NCBI GenBank assembly: GCA_963775575.1
Contig: CAVZJG010000002.1
Coordinates: forward strand, 930,001-994,000
Source of the DNA: Roseiarcus sp963775575
Lineage (GTDB): Bacteria > Pseudomonadota > Alphaproteobacteria > Rhizobiales > Beijerinckiaceae
DNA: 64,000 bases
Direction of reading: 5' to 3'
Under the pieces are notes generated by a model, which saw only the letters and a program-made list of their open reading frames with translations, was not told the origin of the DNA and did no database searches. Of the stretch, positions 8,469 to 17,804 are shown piece by piece; within the stretch, counting starts at the first letter, position 1, and the number at the start of each line of letters is the position of its first letter. The position numbers were made by a program, and so were the translations under genes.

Positions 8469-9824
8469 TTGGACGCTTTCGACGATGAGGATTTCGGCCA
8501 GAGGGCGCGTCGTCTTCGAGTCGACACGCTGATCTGGCTGCGATGGGTTGCGGTGTTCGGCCAATCGACGGCCGTGGTTGTCGCCCATTTCGTATTGGGG
8601 GTGGAATTTCCGGTCTTCGCCTGCTTTCTGATCATCGGCGCATCGGTCGTCCTCAACGCCGCGCTGCGCGTGCGTTTTCCCGTCAGCGCCCATCTCAATG
8701 ATTCCTGGGCGGCCAATATTCTCGGCTTCGACATCGCGCAACTGGCCGCGTTGCTGTTGCTGACGGGCGGCCTGGTCAATCCCTTCTCGATCCTGTTTCT
8801 CGCGCCGGTGATGATGTCGGCGGTCTCGCTGCCGCTGCGCCGCACGCTCGGCCTGCTCCTCTTCACGCTTGTTTGCGCGACGGCGCTGCAACTCTGGCAT
8901 TGGCCGCTGCGCTGGTCGGACGGCGAGGTGTTTCAGCCGCCGCGGCTCTACGGCGTCGGACTGTGGACGGCGATCGCCGTCAGCGCGATTTTCGTCACCA
9001 TTTACGGCAACCGCATCGCCGAGCAGGCGCGCCAGCTCGCCAGAGCGCTGACCGCCACCGAGCTCAATCTCGCCCGTCAGCAACATCTTTCCCAGCTCGA
9101 CGGCCTGGCCGCCGCCGCGGCGCACGAATTGGGCACGCCGCTGGCGACCGTGGCGCTGGTGGTTCATGAATTGGCGGCGCAGCCTCTGGTCGCCGCGCAA
9201 TGCGCCGAGGATTTGCGTCTGGTCGAGGAACAGGTCGGGCGCTGCCGCTCGATCTTGGGTAAGCTTTCCTCGCCCGCCACCATCGAGGCCTCTTCGCTCG
9301 AGGAAACGACGCTCGGCGACCTCATCGAGGAGATCGTGGCGCCCCACCGCCTGCTCGACGTGGAGATCGCGGTCGAACGCGACGGGCCGGCGCCCGAGCC
9401 CATCTGTCGCCGCAACGCGGCAATGATCTATGGCTTGAACAATCTCGTCGAGAACGCGGTGAGCTTCGCCGAGAGCAGGGTCGCCATCCGCGCCTCCTGG
9501 ACGAGTTCGGTCGTCAAGATCGTCATCGCCGACGACGGGCCGGGCTTTCCCCCCCAGGTTCTGGCGCGCCTGGGCGAGCCTTACATATCGAGGCGCCGCG
9601 CCGCGCGTCGGCGCGAGGGCGAAATCGCCGGCGGGATGGGCCTGGGGCTGTTCATCGCCAACGCGCTGCTCGAACGCTCCGGCGCTTCGCTTCAGATCGC
9701 CAATGCGCCGCCCGCGCAAACGGGCGCCGTCGCGACGATCGTCTGGCCGCTCGCCGCCTTCGAACACGGTCGACTGTCGCGTCGACAAGGGCTAGAACCG
9801 TATGATTATGCCAAATCGCAGTGA
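8469..9824 (+). CDS. regB: RegB/ActS-type redox sensor histidine kinase
   Basis: 451 residues. Six membrane helices in the first 190 residues include the quinone-binding heptapeptide GGLVNPF. The H-box is AAAHELGTPLATVAL with the phosphorylated His. The redox-responsive Cys is kept in the dimerisation helix (GRCRSIL). An N-box (NLVENAVSFAES) and G-boxes (DDGPGFP, GMGLGLF) complete the ATPase. The protein senses the redox state of the quinone pool and phosphorylates RegA, controlling respiration, CO2 and nitrogen metabolism. The start is a TTG; no better ATG is available without losing the first conserved residues. It overlaps or abuts regA. Confidence 0.92.
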   Translation: MDAFDDEDFGQRARRLRVDTLIWLRWVAVFGQSTAVVVAHFVLGVEFPVFACFLIIGASVVLNAALRVRFPVSAHLNDSWAANILGFDIAQLAALLLLTGGLVNPFSILFLAPVMMSAVSLPLRRTLGLLLFTLVCATALQLWHWPLRWSDGEVFQPPRLYGVGLWTAIAVSAIFVTIYGNRIAEQARQLARALTATELNLARQQHLSQLDGLAAAAAHELGTPLATVALVVHELAAQPLVAAQCAEDLRLVEEQVGRCRSILGKLSSPATIEASSLEETTLGDLIEEIVAPHRLLDVEIAVERDGPAPEPICRRNAAMIYGLNNLVENAVSFAESRVAIRASWTSSVVKIVIADDGPGFPPQVLARLGEPYISRRRAARRREGEIAGGMGLGLFIANALLERSGASLQIANAPPAQTGAVATIVWPLAAFEHGRLSRRQGLEPYDYAKSQ

Positions 9825-10407
9825 GCCGATGGACATTGAGAGAGACTTCACGCGTCAGACGCCCGCCGATGAATTGGCGGCGCTCGACAAATCGCTGCTG
9901 ATCGTCGACGACGACGGGCCGTTCTGCGAACGCCTGGCGCGGGCGATGGGCTCGCGCGGATTCGCGCCGCGCCAAGCCGTCAGCGTCGCCGAAGGCCTGG
10001 CCGCCATACAGGCCGAGGCGCCCGCCTTCGCCGTCATCGATCTGAAACTCGGCGACGGCAGCGGGCTCGACGTGATGCGCGCCCTGAAGGCCAAGCGCCC
10101 CGACGCGCGCGCGATCATCTTGACCGGCTACGGCGCGATCGCCACCGCCGTAGTCGCCGTCAAGCTCGGCGCGTACGACTATCTGGCCAAGCCCGTGAAC
10201 GCCGACGAGATCGTCGCCGTGCTGATGGCGGAGCGGGCCGACCCGATCGACACTCCCGAACATCCGATGTCGGCCGACCGCGTGCGGTGGGAGCACATTC
10301 AGCGCGTCTACGAATCGTGCGAGCGCAACGTTTCGGAGACCGCGCGCCAACTCAACATGCATCGGCGCACATTGCAGCGCATCCTCGGCAAGCGCGCGCC
10401 GCGCTGA
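9802..10407 (+). CDS. regA: RegA/ActR-type response regulator
   Basis: 201 residues from the first ATG. A second ATG at 9829 (MDIERDFTRQ) would give 192 residues, nearer the usual length of about 185-190, and would avoid overlap with regB. The receiver domain has the phospho-acceptor Asp in FAVIDLKLGDGSGL and the conserved Lys in DYLAKPVNADE. A Fis-type helix-turn-helix closes the protein (ERNVSETARQLNMHRRTLQR), nearly invariant in the RegA/PrrA/ActR family. It is the DNA-binding partner of RegB encoded just upstream. Confidence 0.93.
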   Translation: MIMPNRSEPMDIERDFTRQTPADELAALDKSLLIVDDDGPFCERLARAMGSRGFAPRQAVSVAEGLAAIQAEAPAFAVIDLKLGDGSGLDVMRALKAKRPDARAIILTGYGAIATAVVAVKLGAYDYLAKPVNADEIVAVLMAERADPIDTPEHPMSADRVRWEHIQRVYESCERNVSETARQLNMHRRTLQRILGKRAPR

Positions 10408-10514
10408 GCCCCGATTCCGGCGCGTGGTTTGGCTAGGCGCCCAAGATTTGCGCGCGGCGCCGCGCCTTTCGGCGCCGTTCGCCCGGGATCGCGCCCAATC
10501 TCCTTCGATATCGC

Positions 10515-10529
10515 TGGCACAGCGCTTGC
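10515..10529 (+). promoter_or_regulatory. sigma-54 promoter for the urt operon
   Basis: TGGCACAGCGCTTGC matches the sigma-54 consensus TGGCAC-N5-TTGC at every conserved base, with GG at -24 (10516-10517) and GC at -12 (10528-10529) at the correct spacing. It lies about 70 nt upstream of the urtA ATG. Urea transporter operons are commonly under nitrogen (NtrC/sigma-54) control, so position and biology agree. I could not identify a convincing NtrC site upstream. Confidence 0.8.
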
Positions 10530-10599
10530 GTCGACCTTTGCCCATGGGCCGGCCGCGCGAGCGCGCCGACCCCTCATTGTCGAGAACACGGGGTCGAAC

Positions 10600-11892
10600 A
10601 TGTCAGTCAACAGACGCTTCATGCTGCGCGCGACGGGCGCGCTTATCGGCGGCGCATTGGCGCTGAGTTCTTTCGCCGCGAGGGCCGAGGATACGATCAA
10701 GATCGGCATTCTCCATTCGCTTTCCGGCACGATGGCGATCAGCGAGACGACGCTGAAAGACGTCATGCTGATGCTGATCGACGAGCAGAACAAGAACGGC
10801 GGCGTGCTCGGCAAGAAACTGGAGCCGGTCGTCGTCGATCCCGCTTCCAACTGGCCGCTGTTCGCCGAAAAGGCGCGCGAGCTCATCGCCAAGGACAAAG
10901 TTTCCGCGGTGTTCGGCTGCTGGACCTCGGTTTCGCGCAAGTCGGTGCTGCCGGTGTTCAAGGAACTCGACTCGATCCTGTTCTATCCCGTGCAATACGA
11001 GGGCGAGGAATCGGAGCGCAACGTCTTCTACACCGGCGCCGCGCCCAACCAGCAGGCCATTCCCGCCGTCGACTATCTCATGAGCGACGACGGCGGCGCG
11101 GTGAAGCGCTGGGTGCTCGAAGGCACCGACTACGTCTATCCGCGCACCACCAACAAAATCCTGGAGGCGTACCTCAAGGCCAAGGGCGTCGCGCCTGAAG
11201 ACATCATGATCAACTACACGCCGTTCGGCTTCTCCGACTGGCAGACCGAAGTCACCAAGATCAAGGCGTTCGGCGCGGCGGGCAAGAAGACGGCGGTGGT
11301 GTCGACCATCAACGGCGACGCCAACGTGCCCTTCTACAAGGAACTCGGCAACCAGGCCGTCAAGGCGACCGACATTCCCGTCGTCGCGTTCTCGGTCGGC
11401 GAAGAAGAGCTCGCCGGCCTCGACGCCAAGCCGCTGGTCGGGCATCTGGCCGCCTGGAACTATTTCCAGACGATCGACACGCCGGAGAACAAGGCGATGA
11501 TCGAGAAGTGGCGCGCCTTCACCAAGAACCCGAAGCGCACCTTCAACGATCCGATGGAAGCGCACGTCATCGGCTTCAGCATGTGGGTCAAGGCGGTGGA
11601 GAAGGCCGGCACGACCGATCCGGACAAGGTGATCGACGCGATGATCGGCGTCGCCGTTCCCAACCTCACCGGCGGCATCGCGACGATGATGCCCAACCAC
11701 CACATCACCAAGCCGGTCTACATCGGCGAAATCCAATCGAACGGCCTGATCAACACCGTCTGGCAGACGCCCGGCACGGTGGTGGCGCAGGAGTGGTCGC
11801 CCTATCTCGAAGGGTCGCGCGATCTCATCGCCGATTGGCGCAAGCCGCTGTCTTGCGGCAACCTGAACGTCAAGACGGACAAGTGCGGCTGA
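10600..11892 (+). CDS. urtA: urea ABC transporter substrate-binding protein
   Basis: 430 residues. A twin-arginine-like signal (NRRFMLRATGALIGG, ending FAARA) precedes EDTIKIGILHSLSGTMAISE, the typical start of mature UrtA. The conserved VFGCWTSVSRKSVLPVFKE and FYPVQYEGEESERNVFYTG match UrtA rather than branched-chain amino acid binders. It delivers periplasmic urea to UrtBC. The start at 10600 fits the signal peptide; the open frame upstream carries the sigma-54 promoter. A GC hairpin at 11944-11969 separates it from urtB. Confidence 0.95.
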   Translation: MSVNRRFMLRATGALIGGALALSSFAARAEDTIKIGILHSLSGTMAISETTLKDVMLMLIDEQNKNGGVLGKKLEPVVVDPASNWPLFAEKARELIAKDKVSAVFGCWTSVSRKSVLPVFKELDSILFYPVQYEGEESERNVFYTGAAPNQQAIPAVDYLMSDDGGAVKRWVLEGTDYVYPRTTNKILEAYLKAKGVAPEDIMINYTPFGFSDWQTEVTKIKAFGAAGKKTAVVSTINGDANVPFYKELGNQAVKATDIPVVAFSVGEEELAGLDAKPLVGHLAAWNYFQTIDTPENKAMIEKWRAFTKNPKRTFNDPMEAHVIGFSMWVKAVEKAGTTDPDKVIDAMIGVAVPNLTGGIATMMPNHHITKPVYIGEIQSNGLINTVWQTPGTVVAQEWSPYLEGSRDLIADWRKPLSCGNLNVKTDKCG

Positions 11893-11943
11893 GCTGGCGA
11901 GCGGTCTGCGGCTAGTCCCCCCGGCCCCAGGCCCCTCACCCAA

Positions 11944-11969
11944 CCTCTCCCCGCCAGAGCGGGGAGAGG
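11944..11969. terminator. GC hairpin between urtA and urtB
   Basis: CCTCTCCCC and its complement GGGGAGAGG form a stem of about nine pairs around an eight-base loop, with no T-run after it. It resembles half of the REP-like element seen at 6360 and 16346. It may lower transcription of urtBCDE relative to urtA, as is common behind binding-protein genes; this is inference. Confidence 0.45.
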
Positions 11970-12151
11970 AATCTCGCGGCGCCTTCCTTTCCCCCCTCCC
12001 CGTTTACGCCCGACAAACGCTCGCGTTTGCGGCGGAGAGGCAGGGCGAAGGGCTAGGCGAGTCTCCGCGACGCCAGGATGTTTGGATGCGCGCCCAAGCG
12101 CGCCGGCGAGACCGGCGGGCGACGGCCGCCGACCATGAGAAGCCGTCCGTC

Positions 12152-13742
12152 ATGCCCATCGCGCGCCTCATCGCCGCCCTGATTTTCATCTGCTGCGCGA
12201 GCCTCGCGCGCGCCGATGCGCTCGACGACGCGCTGGCCAAGTTCCTCGACGACAAGTTCCCGCGCACCGAGCAGGCGATCGGCGAACTGGCGGCGAGCGG
12301 GGCGGCGAACGCGCCGGCCATCCTCGACGCGCTCGGCGACAATCGCCTGCTGTTCGATCCCGTCGGACGCGTTCTGGTCTATCAAACGACGGCCGGCGAC
12401 GTCCTCAACGCCAGGACCGGCGAGAAGCTGGCGGGCGTCGATGTCGGCGCCTTCAAGAAGGCGCGCGTCAACAACGCTCTCCGGCGCGCGGTCGAGGCGG
12501 CGCTCGGCGCGCTGACGATGGCCAATCCCGATCCCGCCAAGCGGATCGCGGCGGCCGAGGCGGTGTTCAAATCGCGCGATGCCAAGGCGCTGCCGGCGCT
12601 CGAGGCGCAGCTCGCCAGGGAGAGCGATTCGCGCGCCGCCGCGGCGCTGCGTCAGGCGCGCGCCGCGATCCTGGCGCTCGAACTCGAGCGCCGCCGCCGC
12701 CGATCGCCTCGCCGCGATCGCGACGCTCAAGGAGCGCGGCGACGAGGACGCACAAAATCTGCTCGATCAGGTCGTCGGCGGGGGCAGCAATCCGGCGCTC
12801 AAGGCGGCCGCGCAAACGGCGCTCGCTTCGATCAAGACGCGGCTCGCGCTGTGGAATGTCGCGCAGAACCTCTGGTACGGCCTCTCGGCCTCCTCGGTGC
12901 TGCTGCTGGCCGCGATCGGCCTGGCCATCACCTTCGGCGTGATGGGCGTCATCAACATGGCGCACGGCGAGATGGTGATGCTGGGCGCCTACGCGACCTT
13001 CGTCGTCCAGAGCGTGCTGCCGCCCTCGCTCTCCGAATGGTCGCTGGCGATCGCGCTGCCGGTCGCCTTCCTCGTCTCGGGGTGCGTCGGCATCGTCCTC
13101 GAGCGCTTCGTCATCCAGTTCCTCTACGGCCGGCCGCTGGAAACGCTGCTCGCCACCTGGGGCGTGTCGCTCATCCTGCAACAGGCGGTGCGCACCGTCT
13201 TCGGCGCCAACAACCGTCAGGTCTATGCGCCGAAATTCATGTCCGGCGGCGTCGAGATCGGCGGTCTTTCGATCACGACCGGGCGGCTGTGGATCATCGC
13301 GCTGGCGATTCTGGTGTTCGTCGCGCTGCAGTTGGCGTTGCGCGTGACGCCGTTCGGGCTGCGGATGCGCGCGGTCACCCAGAACCGTCGCATGGCGGCG
13401 GCGATGGGCGTTTCGACCGGGCGCATCGACATGTTCGCCTTCGGCCTCGGCTCCGGCATCGCCGGCGTCGCCGGCGTCGCGTTGTCGCAGATCGACAACG
13501 TCTCGCCCAACCTCGGCCAAGGCTACATCATCGACAGTTTCATGGTCGTCGTGCTCGGCGGCGTCGGCAACCTCTGGGGCACGGCTCTCGGCGCGCTGAC
13601 GCTCGGCCTCGCCAACAAGCTGCTCGAACCGGCGATCGGGGCGGTGCTCGGCAAGATCCTGCTGCTCGCGTTCATCATCCTGTTCATTCAGAAGCGCCCG
13701 CGCGGCTTGTTCGCGCTCAAGGGCCGGGCCCTCGAGGCGTGA
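12152..13742 (+). CDS. urtB: urea ABC transporter permease, interrupted by a one-base frameshift
   Basis: The first frame (from ATG 12152) gives a signal peptide (MPIARLIAALIFICCASLAR) and the periplasmic N-terminal domain typical of UrtB. At about residue 179 (position 12689) the reading frame moves by one base within a GCC-repeat stretch. The permease part (ADRLAAIATLKERGDEDA, then NVAQNLWYGLSASSVLLLAA and IGLAITFGVMGVINMAHGE) continues in another frame to 13742. Removing one C at 12689 restores a full-length protein. All other urt genes are intact, so a sequencing error is as likely as a real mutation. It pairs with UrtC to form the membrane channel. Confidence 0.88.
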
Positions 13743-13744
13743 CG

Positions 13745-14878
13745 ATGAAGGCGCTGCTTTCCCAGCTCGATCGCCTCGGCCTCGTGTTTCTCGCGCTGAC
13801 GCTGCTCGCGGTCATCCTCGTGCCCGTGCTCGCGCTGGCGCTTCCCCGCGATTCGGCTTTCGCCATGCCGCCCTATGTCGTCGCCCTGCTCGGCAAATAC
13901 GTGTGCTACGCCATTCTCGCGCTCGCGCTCGACTTGGTGTGGGGCTATTGCGGCATTCTCTCGCTCGGCCACGGCGCGTTCTTCGCCCTCGGCGGCTACG
14001 CGATGGGCATGTATCTGATGCGCCAAATCGGCGCGCGCGGCGTCTACGCCAATCCGCTGCTGCCCGACTTCATGGTGTTCCTCAACTGGAAGGAATTGCC
14101 GCTCGCCTGGTGGGGCTTCCATTCCTTCGCCTACGCCGGCCTGATGGTGATGCTGGTTCCCGGCCTGCTCGCCTTCGCCTTCGGCTGGTTCGCGTTCCGC
14201 TCGCGCGTCACCGGCGTCTATCTCTCGATCATCACCCAGGCGCTCACCTACGCGCTGAAGCTGGCGTTCTTCCGCAACGACTTCGGCTTCGGCGGCAACA
14301 ACGGCCTGACCGATTTCAAGGACATTGTCGGCTTCAACGTCCAGTCGGACGCGGCCCGCGCGGCGCTGTTCTCGATTTCGGCGCTGACGCTGGCGCTTTG
14401 CTTCCTCTTCGCCAAGGCGATCGTCGGCTCGAAATACGGCAAGGCGCTGATCGCGGTGCGCGACGCGGAGAGCCGCGTGCGCTTCCTCGGCTACCGCGTC
14501 GAGAACTACAAATTGTTCGTCTTCGTCGTCTCCGCCGTGATCGCCGGCGTGGCCGGCGCGCTCTACGTGCCGCAGGTCGGCATCATCAACCCGAGCGAAT
14601 TCGATCCCGGCAATTCGATCGAGGCGGTGATCTGGGTCGCGGTCGGCGGACGCGGCACCCTGGTCGGCGCGGCGCTCGGGGCGATCGTGGTCAATTTCGC
14701 CAAGACCTATTTCACCGGCGCCTTCCCCGAATATTGGCTGTTCGCGCTCGGCGGGCTGTTCGTGCTGGTGACGTTGTTCCTGCCCAAGGGCCTGTTGGGG
14801 CTCCTGAGCGCCCGCGTCGCCCGCCCGCCCGCCGCGGCGCCGGCGCCGGGGCCGGCTCGAGAGGAGGGCGTGCAGTGA
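13745..14878 (+). CDS. urtC: urea ABC transporter permease UrtC
   Basis: 377 residues with about nine to ten membrane helices. Motifs include LDLVWGYCGILSLGHGAFFA, the loop SRVTGVYLSIITQALTYALK, and FRNDFGFGGNNGLTDFK, diagnostic of UrtC. A Pro/Ala-rich tail ends EEGVQ. The ATG is two bases after the urtB stop and the last codons overlap urtD by four bases (GTGA), so the genes are translationally coupled. Confidence 0.95.
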   Translation: MKALLSQLDRLGLVFLALTLLAVILVPVLALALPRDSAFAMPPYVVALLGKYVCYAILALALDLVWGYCGILSLGHGAFFALGGYAMGMYLMRQIGARGVYANPLLPDFMVFLNWKELPLAWWGFHSFAYAGLMVMLVPGLLAFAFGWFAFRSRVTGVYLSIITQALTYALKLAFFRNDFGFGGNNGLTDFKDIVGFNVQSDAARAALFSISALTLALCFLFAKAIVGSKYGKALIAVRDAESRVRFLGYRVENYKLFVFVVSAVIAGVAGALYVPQVGIINPSEFDPGNSIEAVIWVAVGGRGTLVGAALGAIVVNFAKTYFTGAFPEYWLFALGGLFVLVTLFLPKGLLGLLSARVARPPAAAPAPGPAREEGVQ

Positions 14879-15639
14879 GCGAAGCCGATCGCCTCAAGCT
14901 GACGGGTTCGCTGCTCTATCTCGACGGCGTCAGCGTCTCCTTCGACGGCTACAAGGCGCTGCGCGGGCTGTCGCTCGCGTTGGAGCCGGGGGAGATGCGC
15001 GCGATCATCGGCCCCAACGGCGCGGGCAAGACCACGATGATGGACGTCGTCACCGGCAAGACGCGCCCCGACGAAGGCGACGTCTACTTCGAGGGCCTGT
15101 ACGACCTGACCAAGCTCGACGAGGCCGAAATCGCCGAGCTCGGCGTCGGCCGCAAGTTCCAGAAGCCGACGGTGTTCGAGAACCACACCATTTCCGACAA
15201 CATCCTGCTCGCCGCCAGGGCGCCGCGCACGGTGTTCGCGACGCTGTTCGGCGGCGCGGCCGAGCAAGAGCGGGAGACGATCGAACGCATTTTGACGACG
15301 ATCCGCCTCCGCGATCAACGCGAACGGCTCGCCGGCGCGCTTTCGCACGGTCAGAAACAATGGCTGGAGATCGGCATGCTGCTCGCGCAGGACCCCAAGC
15401 TGCTGCTGGTCGACGAACCCGTCGCCGGCATGACCGACGCGGAAACGGCGGCGACGGCCGAGCTGCTGCGCGAAATCGCGCGCAGCCACTCGGTGGTCGT
15501 CGTCGAGCACGACATGGCGTTCGTGCGCGAACTCGGCGTCAAGGTCACGGTGCTGCACGAAGGCGCGGTTATCGCCGAAGGCTCGCTCGACCAAGTGAGC
15601 GCCGACGAGCGCGTCATCGAAGTCTACCTCGGGCGATAA
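14875..15639 (+). CDS. urtD: urea ABC transporter ATPase UrtD
   Basis: 254 residues from a GTG that overlaps the urtC stop. Walker A is GPNGAGKTT, the Q-loop region is GVGRKFQKPTVFENH, the signature is LSHGQKQWLEIGM, and Walker B is LLLVDEPVAGM with the H-switch in VVEHDMAF. It is the LivG-like ATPase that drives urea import with UrtE. Confidence 0.95.
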   Translation: MSEADRLKLTGSLLYLDGVSVSFDGYKALRGLSLALEPGEMRAIIGPNGAGKTTMMDVVTGKTRPDEGDVYFEGLYDLTKLDEAEIAELGVGRKFQKPTVFENHTISDNILLAARAPRTVFATLFGGAAEQERETIERILTTIRLRDQRERLAGALSHGQKQWLEIGMLLAQDPKLLLVDEPVAGMTDAETAATAELLREIARSHSVVVVEHDMAFVRELGVKVTVLHEGAVIAEGSLDQVSADERVIEVYLGR

Positions 15640-15642
15640 GCG

Positions 15643-16338
15643 ATGCTGAGCGTCGAGTCGATCGATCTCTATTACGGCGCCGCGCAGGCTTTGCGCGCGG
15701 TTTCGCTGAAGGCCGAAGTCGGCCGGGTGACGTGCGTACTCGGGCGCAACGGCGTCGGCAAGTCGTCGCTGCTGCGCGCGATCGTCGGCCAGCAGAGGAT
15801 CGCCCGCGGCGCGATCCGCTGGATGGGCGAGGATATCGCCGCCTTGGCGCCGCACTTACGCGCCCGGCGCGGTTTCGGCTACGTCCCGCAGGGGCGCGAG
15901 ATCTTTCCGCTGCTCACCGTGCGCGAAAACCTGATGACCGGATTCGCGACGCAGCCGCGCGCCGGCCGCTTCATCGACGACGAAATCTTCAGCCTCTTTC
16001 CCGCGCTCGCCGAGATGATGGGCCGCCGCGGCGGCGACCTCTCCGGCGGCCAGCAGCAACAACTGGCGATCGCCCGCGCGCTGGTGACGCGGCCGAAGCT
16101 CCTGGTGCTCGACGAGCCGACCGAGGGCATCCAGCCCTCGATCATCCGCGACATCGGCCGCGCCATTCTCTATCTCCGGCAGAAGGGCGAAATGGCGATC
16201 CTCGTCGTCGAGCAATATTTCGAATGGGCGCGCGACATCGCCGACGATTACGCGGTGATGGACCGCGGCGCGGTGGTTCTCGCCGGGCAACGCAAGGATA
16301 TGGTCGAGGCCGAGGTAAGAAGGCGGCTGTCGGTGTGA
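15643..16338 (+). CDS. urtE: urea ABC transporter ATPase UrtE
   Basis: 231 residues beginning MLSVESIDLYYGAAQALR. Walker A is GRNGVGKSS, the conserved GYVPQGREIFPLLTV follows, the signature is LSGGQQQQLAIARAL, and Walker B is LLVLDEPTEGIQPS. It is the LivF-like partner of UrtD. It is the last gene of the operon: no urease gene follows, and an inverted repeat ends the unit. Confidence 0.95.
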   Translation: MLSVESIDLYYGAAQALRAVSLKAEVGRVTCVLGRNGVGKSSLLRAIVGQQRIARGAIRWMGEDIAALAPHLRARRGFGYVPQGREIFPLLTVRENLMTGFATQPRAGRFIDDEIFSLFPALAEMMGRRGGDLSGGQQQQLAIARALVTRPKLLVLDEPTEGIQPSIIRDIGRAILYLRQKGEMAILVVEQYFEWARDIADDYAVMDRGAVVLAGQRKDMVEAEVRRRLSV

Positions 16339-16345
16339 GCTGGCG

Positions 16346-16560
16346 CCCTTCTCCCCTTGTGGGAGAAGGTGTCGCCCCGCAGGGGCGACGGATGAGGGGT
16401 CGCGCCGTCAGGCGCATCAGATAGTTTGCTGCGATCCGCTGTAATTCGTGCGGCAAAAGCGAGCAAGCCTCCGCTTCCGCCGCAGCAACGCGCCTTACGG
16501 CGCGACCCCTCATCCGTCGGCCTTCGGCCGGCGCCTTCCCCCACAAGGGGGGAAGGGGTT
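16346..16560. repeat. REP-like modular inverted repeat after urtE
   Basis: Left arm 16346-16418 and right arm about 16491-16560 mirror each other, with the same order of modules as at 6360-6625: a C/G-run hairpin, a variable hairpin, the word GATGAGGGGTCGCGCC, and a GCGC hairpin. It lies between the convergent urtE and the SDR gene, where it probably terminates both transcripts. Confidence 0.75.
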
Positions 16561-16569
16561 TCGCCGCCT

Positions 16570-17403
16570 TCACTCGGCGATCTCTTCGCTTCGTTCCCAC
16601 AGCGTCCGCGCCGCCGTGTCGTCGCGCGCGGCGTTGGACGGCTTGGCGACTTTCCGCTTGACGAAATACTCGCCGCTCGCCGTCGCGGCGTCCGGCGAGG
16701 AGACGAGATAGACGATCGTGTCGGCGCCCAGCTCGGGCGAAATCGCGAAGCGCTTGGCGAGCGAAAACAGCTGGCCGGTCCAGCCGTCGCCCCCGTCGCC
16801 GAACCGCGAGGCGACGAAGCCGGGATGCAGGCAATTGGCGACGACCCCCGTTCCCGCGAGCCGGCGCGCCAGTTCGCGGGTGAACAGAATGTTGCACAGC
16901 TTCGATCGGCGATAAGCCCTCCAGGCGGTATATTCCCGCGCGCATTGCAAGTCGTCGAATTCGAGCCTGGCGCCGAAATGCGCGCTCGACGCCGTCGAGA
17001 CGACACGCGCCGGCGCCGAAGCGACGAGCCTTTCGCGCAGCGCCCGGGTCAGCATGAAATACGCCATGTGGTTCAGCGCGAAGGTCCGCTCCAGGCCGTC
17101 GGCGGTGACGCGGCGCGGCGAGAACATCGCGCCGGCGTTGTTGACCAGCGCGTCGATGCGCGGCTCGACGGCCGCGATCTCCTCGCCGACGCGCCGCGTC
17201 TCGGCGATCAGCTGGAGGTCGGCGATATGGGCGCGATGGCCGCGGCCGGGCGCGATGGCGTCGAGCTTCGCCAACGTCGCCTCGGCGCGCTTGGCGTCGC
17301 GCGCGACAAAGACGATGCGCGCGCCCATCGCCGCCAGTTTCGCAACCGCGGCTTCGCCGATGCCCGACGTCGCGCCGGTCGCGACCACCGTCTTGCCCTG
17401 CAT
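16570..17403 (-). CDS. short-chain dehydrogenase/reductase
   Basis: 277 residues with the cofactor motif TGATSGIG (residues 9-16), the stabilising NNAG, the catalytic Ser region (VVSTASSAHFGA) and the catalytic YxxxK as YRRSK. The C terminus (LHPGFVASRFGDGGDGWTGQ) resembles retinol-dehydrogenase-like SDRs. The substrate is unknown and no pathway genes lie beside it. It has its own promoter region upstream, where I see nothing else. Confidence 0.85.
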   Translation of the reverse strand: MQGKTVVATGATSGIGEAAVAKLAAMGARIVFVARDAKRAEATLAKLDAIAPGRGHRAHIADLQLIAETRRVGEEIAAVEPRIDALVNNAGAMFSPRRVTADGLERTFALNHMAYFMLTRALRERLVASAPARVVSTASSAHFGARLEFDDLQCAREYTAWRAYRRSKLCNILFTRELARRLAGTGVVANCLHPGFVASRFGDGGDGWTGQLFSLAKRFAISPELGADTIVYLVSSPDAATASGEYFVKRKVAKPSNAARDDTAARTLWERSEEIAE

Positions 17404-17642
17404 GAGGAGCCCCTGTTGAAAATCAGCTTGAAACCGGCGATTCGCGCGCCTAGCGATCCCGCGATCATCGAAACGAACGCGTCAGACTTGCGCGAATTTT
17501 GCGGCGCGGCAAGCGCGGCCTTTGCGCGCCCGCGCGAGGGGCGGATTTCACCAAGCTGGTCAAGTCCTGACGCGCGGGCCCGACCCGCCGTCATGGGGCT
17601 CATGCGGCTTCGCGGCCGGACGCGGAAGATGGGCTGACGCCG

Positions 17643-17804
17643 TCATTCTTTGGCGCCTGCCTGCGCCAATAAGGCTCTGACGTCGGCGTGTCCTCCTGCC
17701 TTCGCCGCATCCAACGCGGTCTGGCCGTCAGGCCTTTTGGCACCGACTTCGGCCCCCTTGGCGAGCGGCACCTGCCGCAGCAACGCGTGCGTTTCGTTAT
17801 TCAC
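17643..17804 (-). pseudogene. C-terminal ankyrin fragment
   Basis: The frame opens at a GTG inside the end of the preceding gene and reads VNNETHALLRQVPLAKGAEV, then DGQTALDAAKAGGHADVRAL and a tail ending AGAKE. The second half is almost identical to the C terminus of the ankyrin protein at 19634-20521. It lacks a signal peptide and most repeats. It looks like the tail of a former fourth paralogue, left by unequal recombination in the array. Confidence 0.65.

Noticed and set aside
7638..9788. 716-residue open frame on the minus strand
   Set aside because: It lies opposite regB and the SH3 gene, is full of Arg/Gly/Gln-rich shadow composition and has no domain.
10603..11943. 446-residue open frame on the minus strand
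   Set aside because: It is antisense to urtA, which is certain; no family resemblance.
16339..17642. urease genes after urtE
   Set aside because: None is present; an inverted repeat and an SDR gene follow instead.
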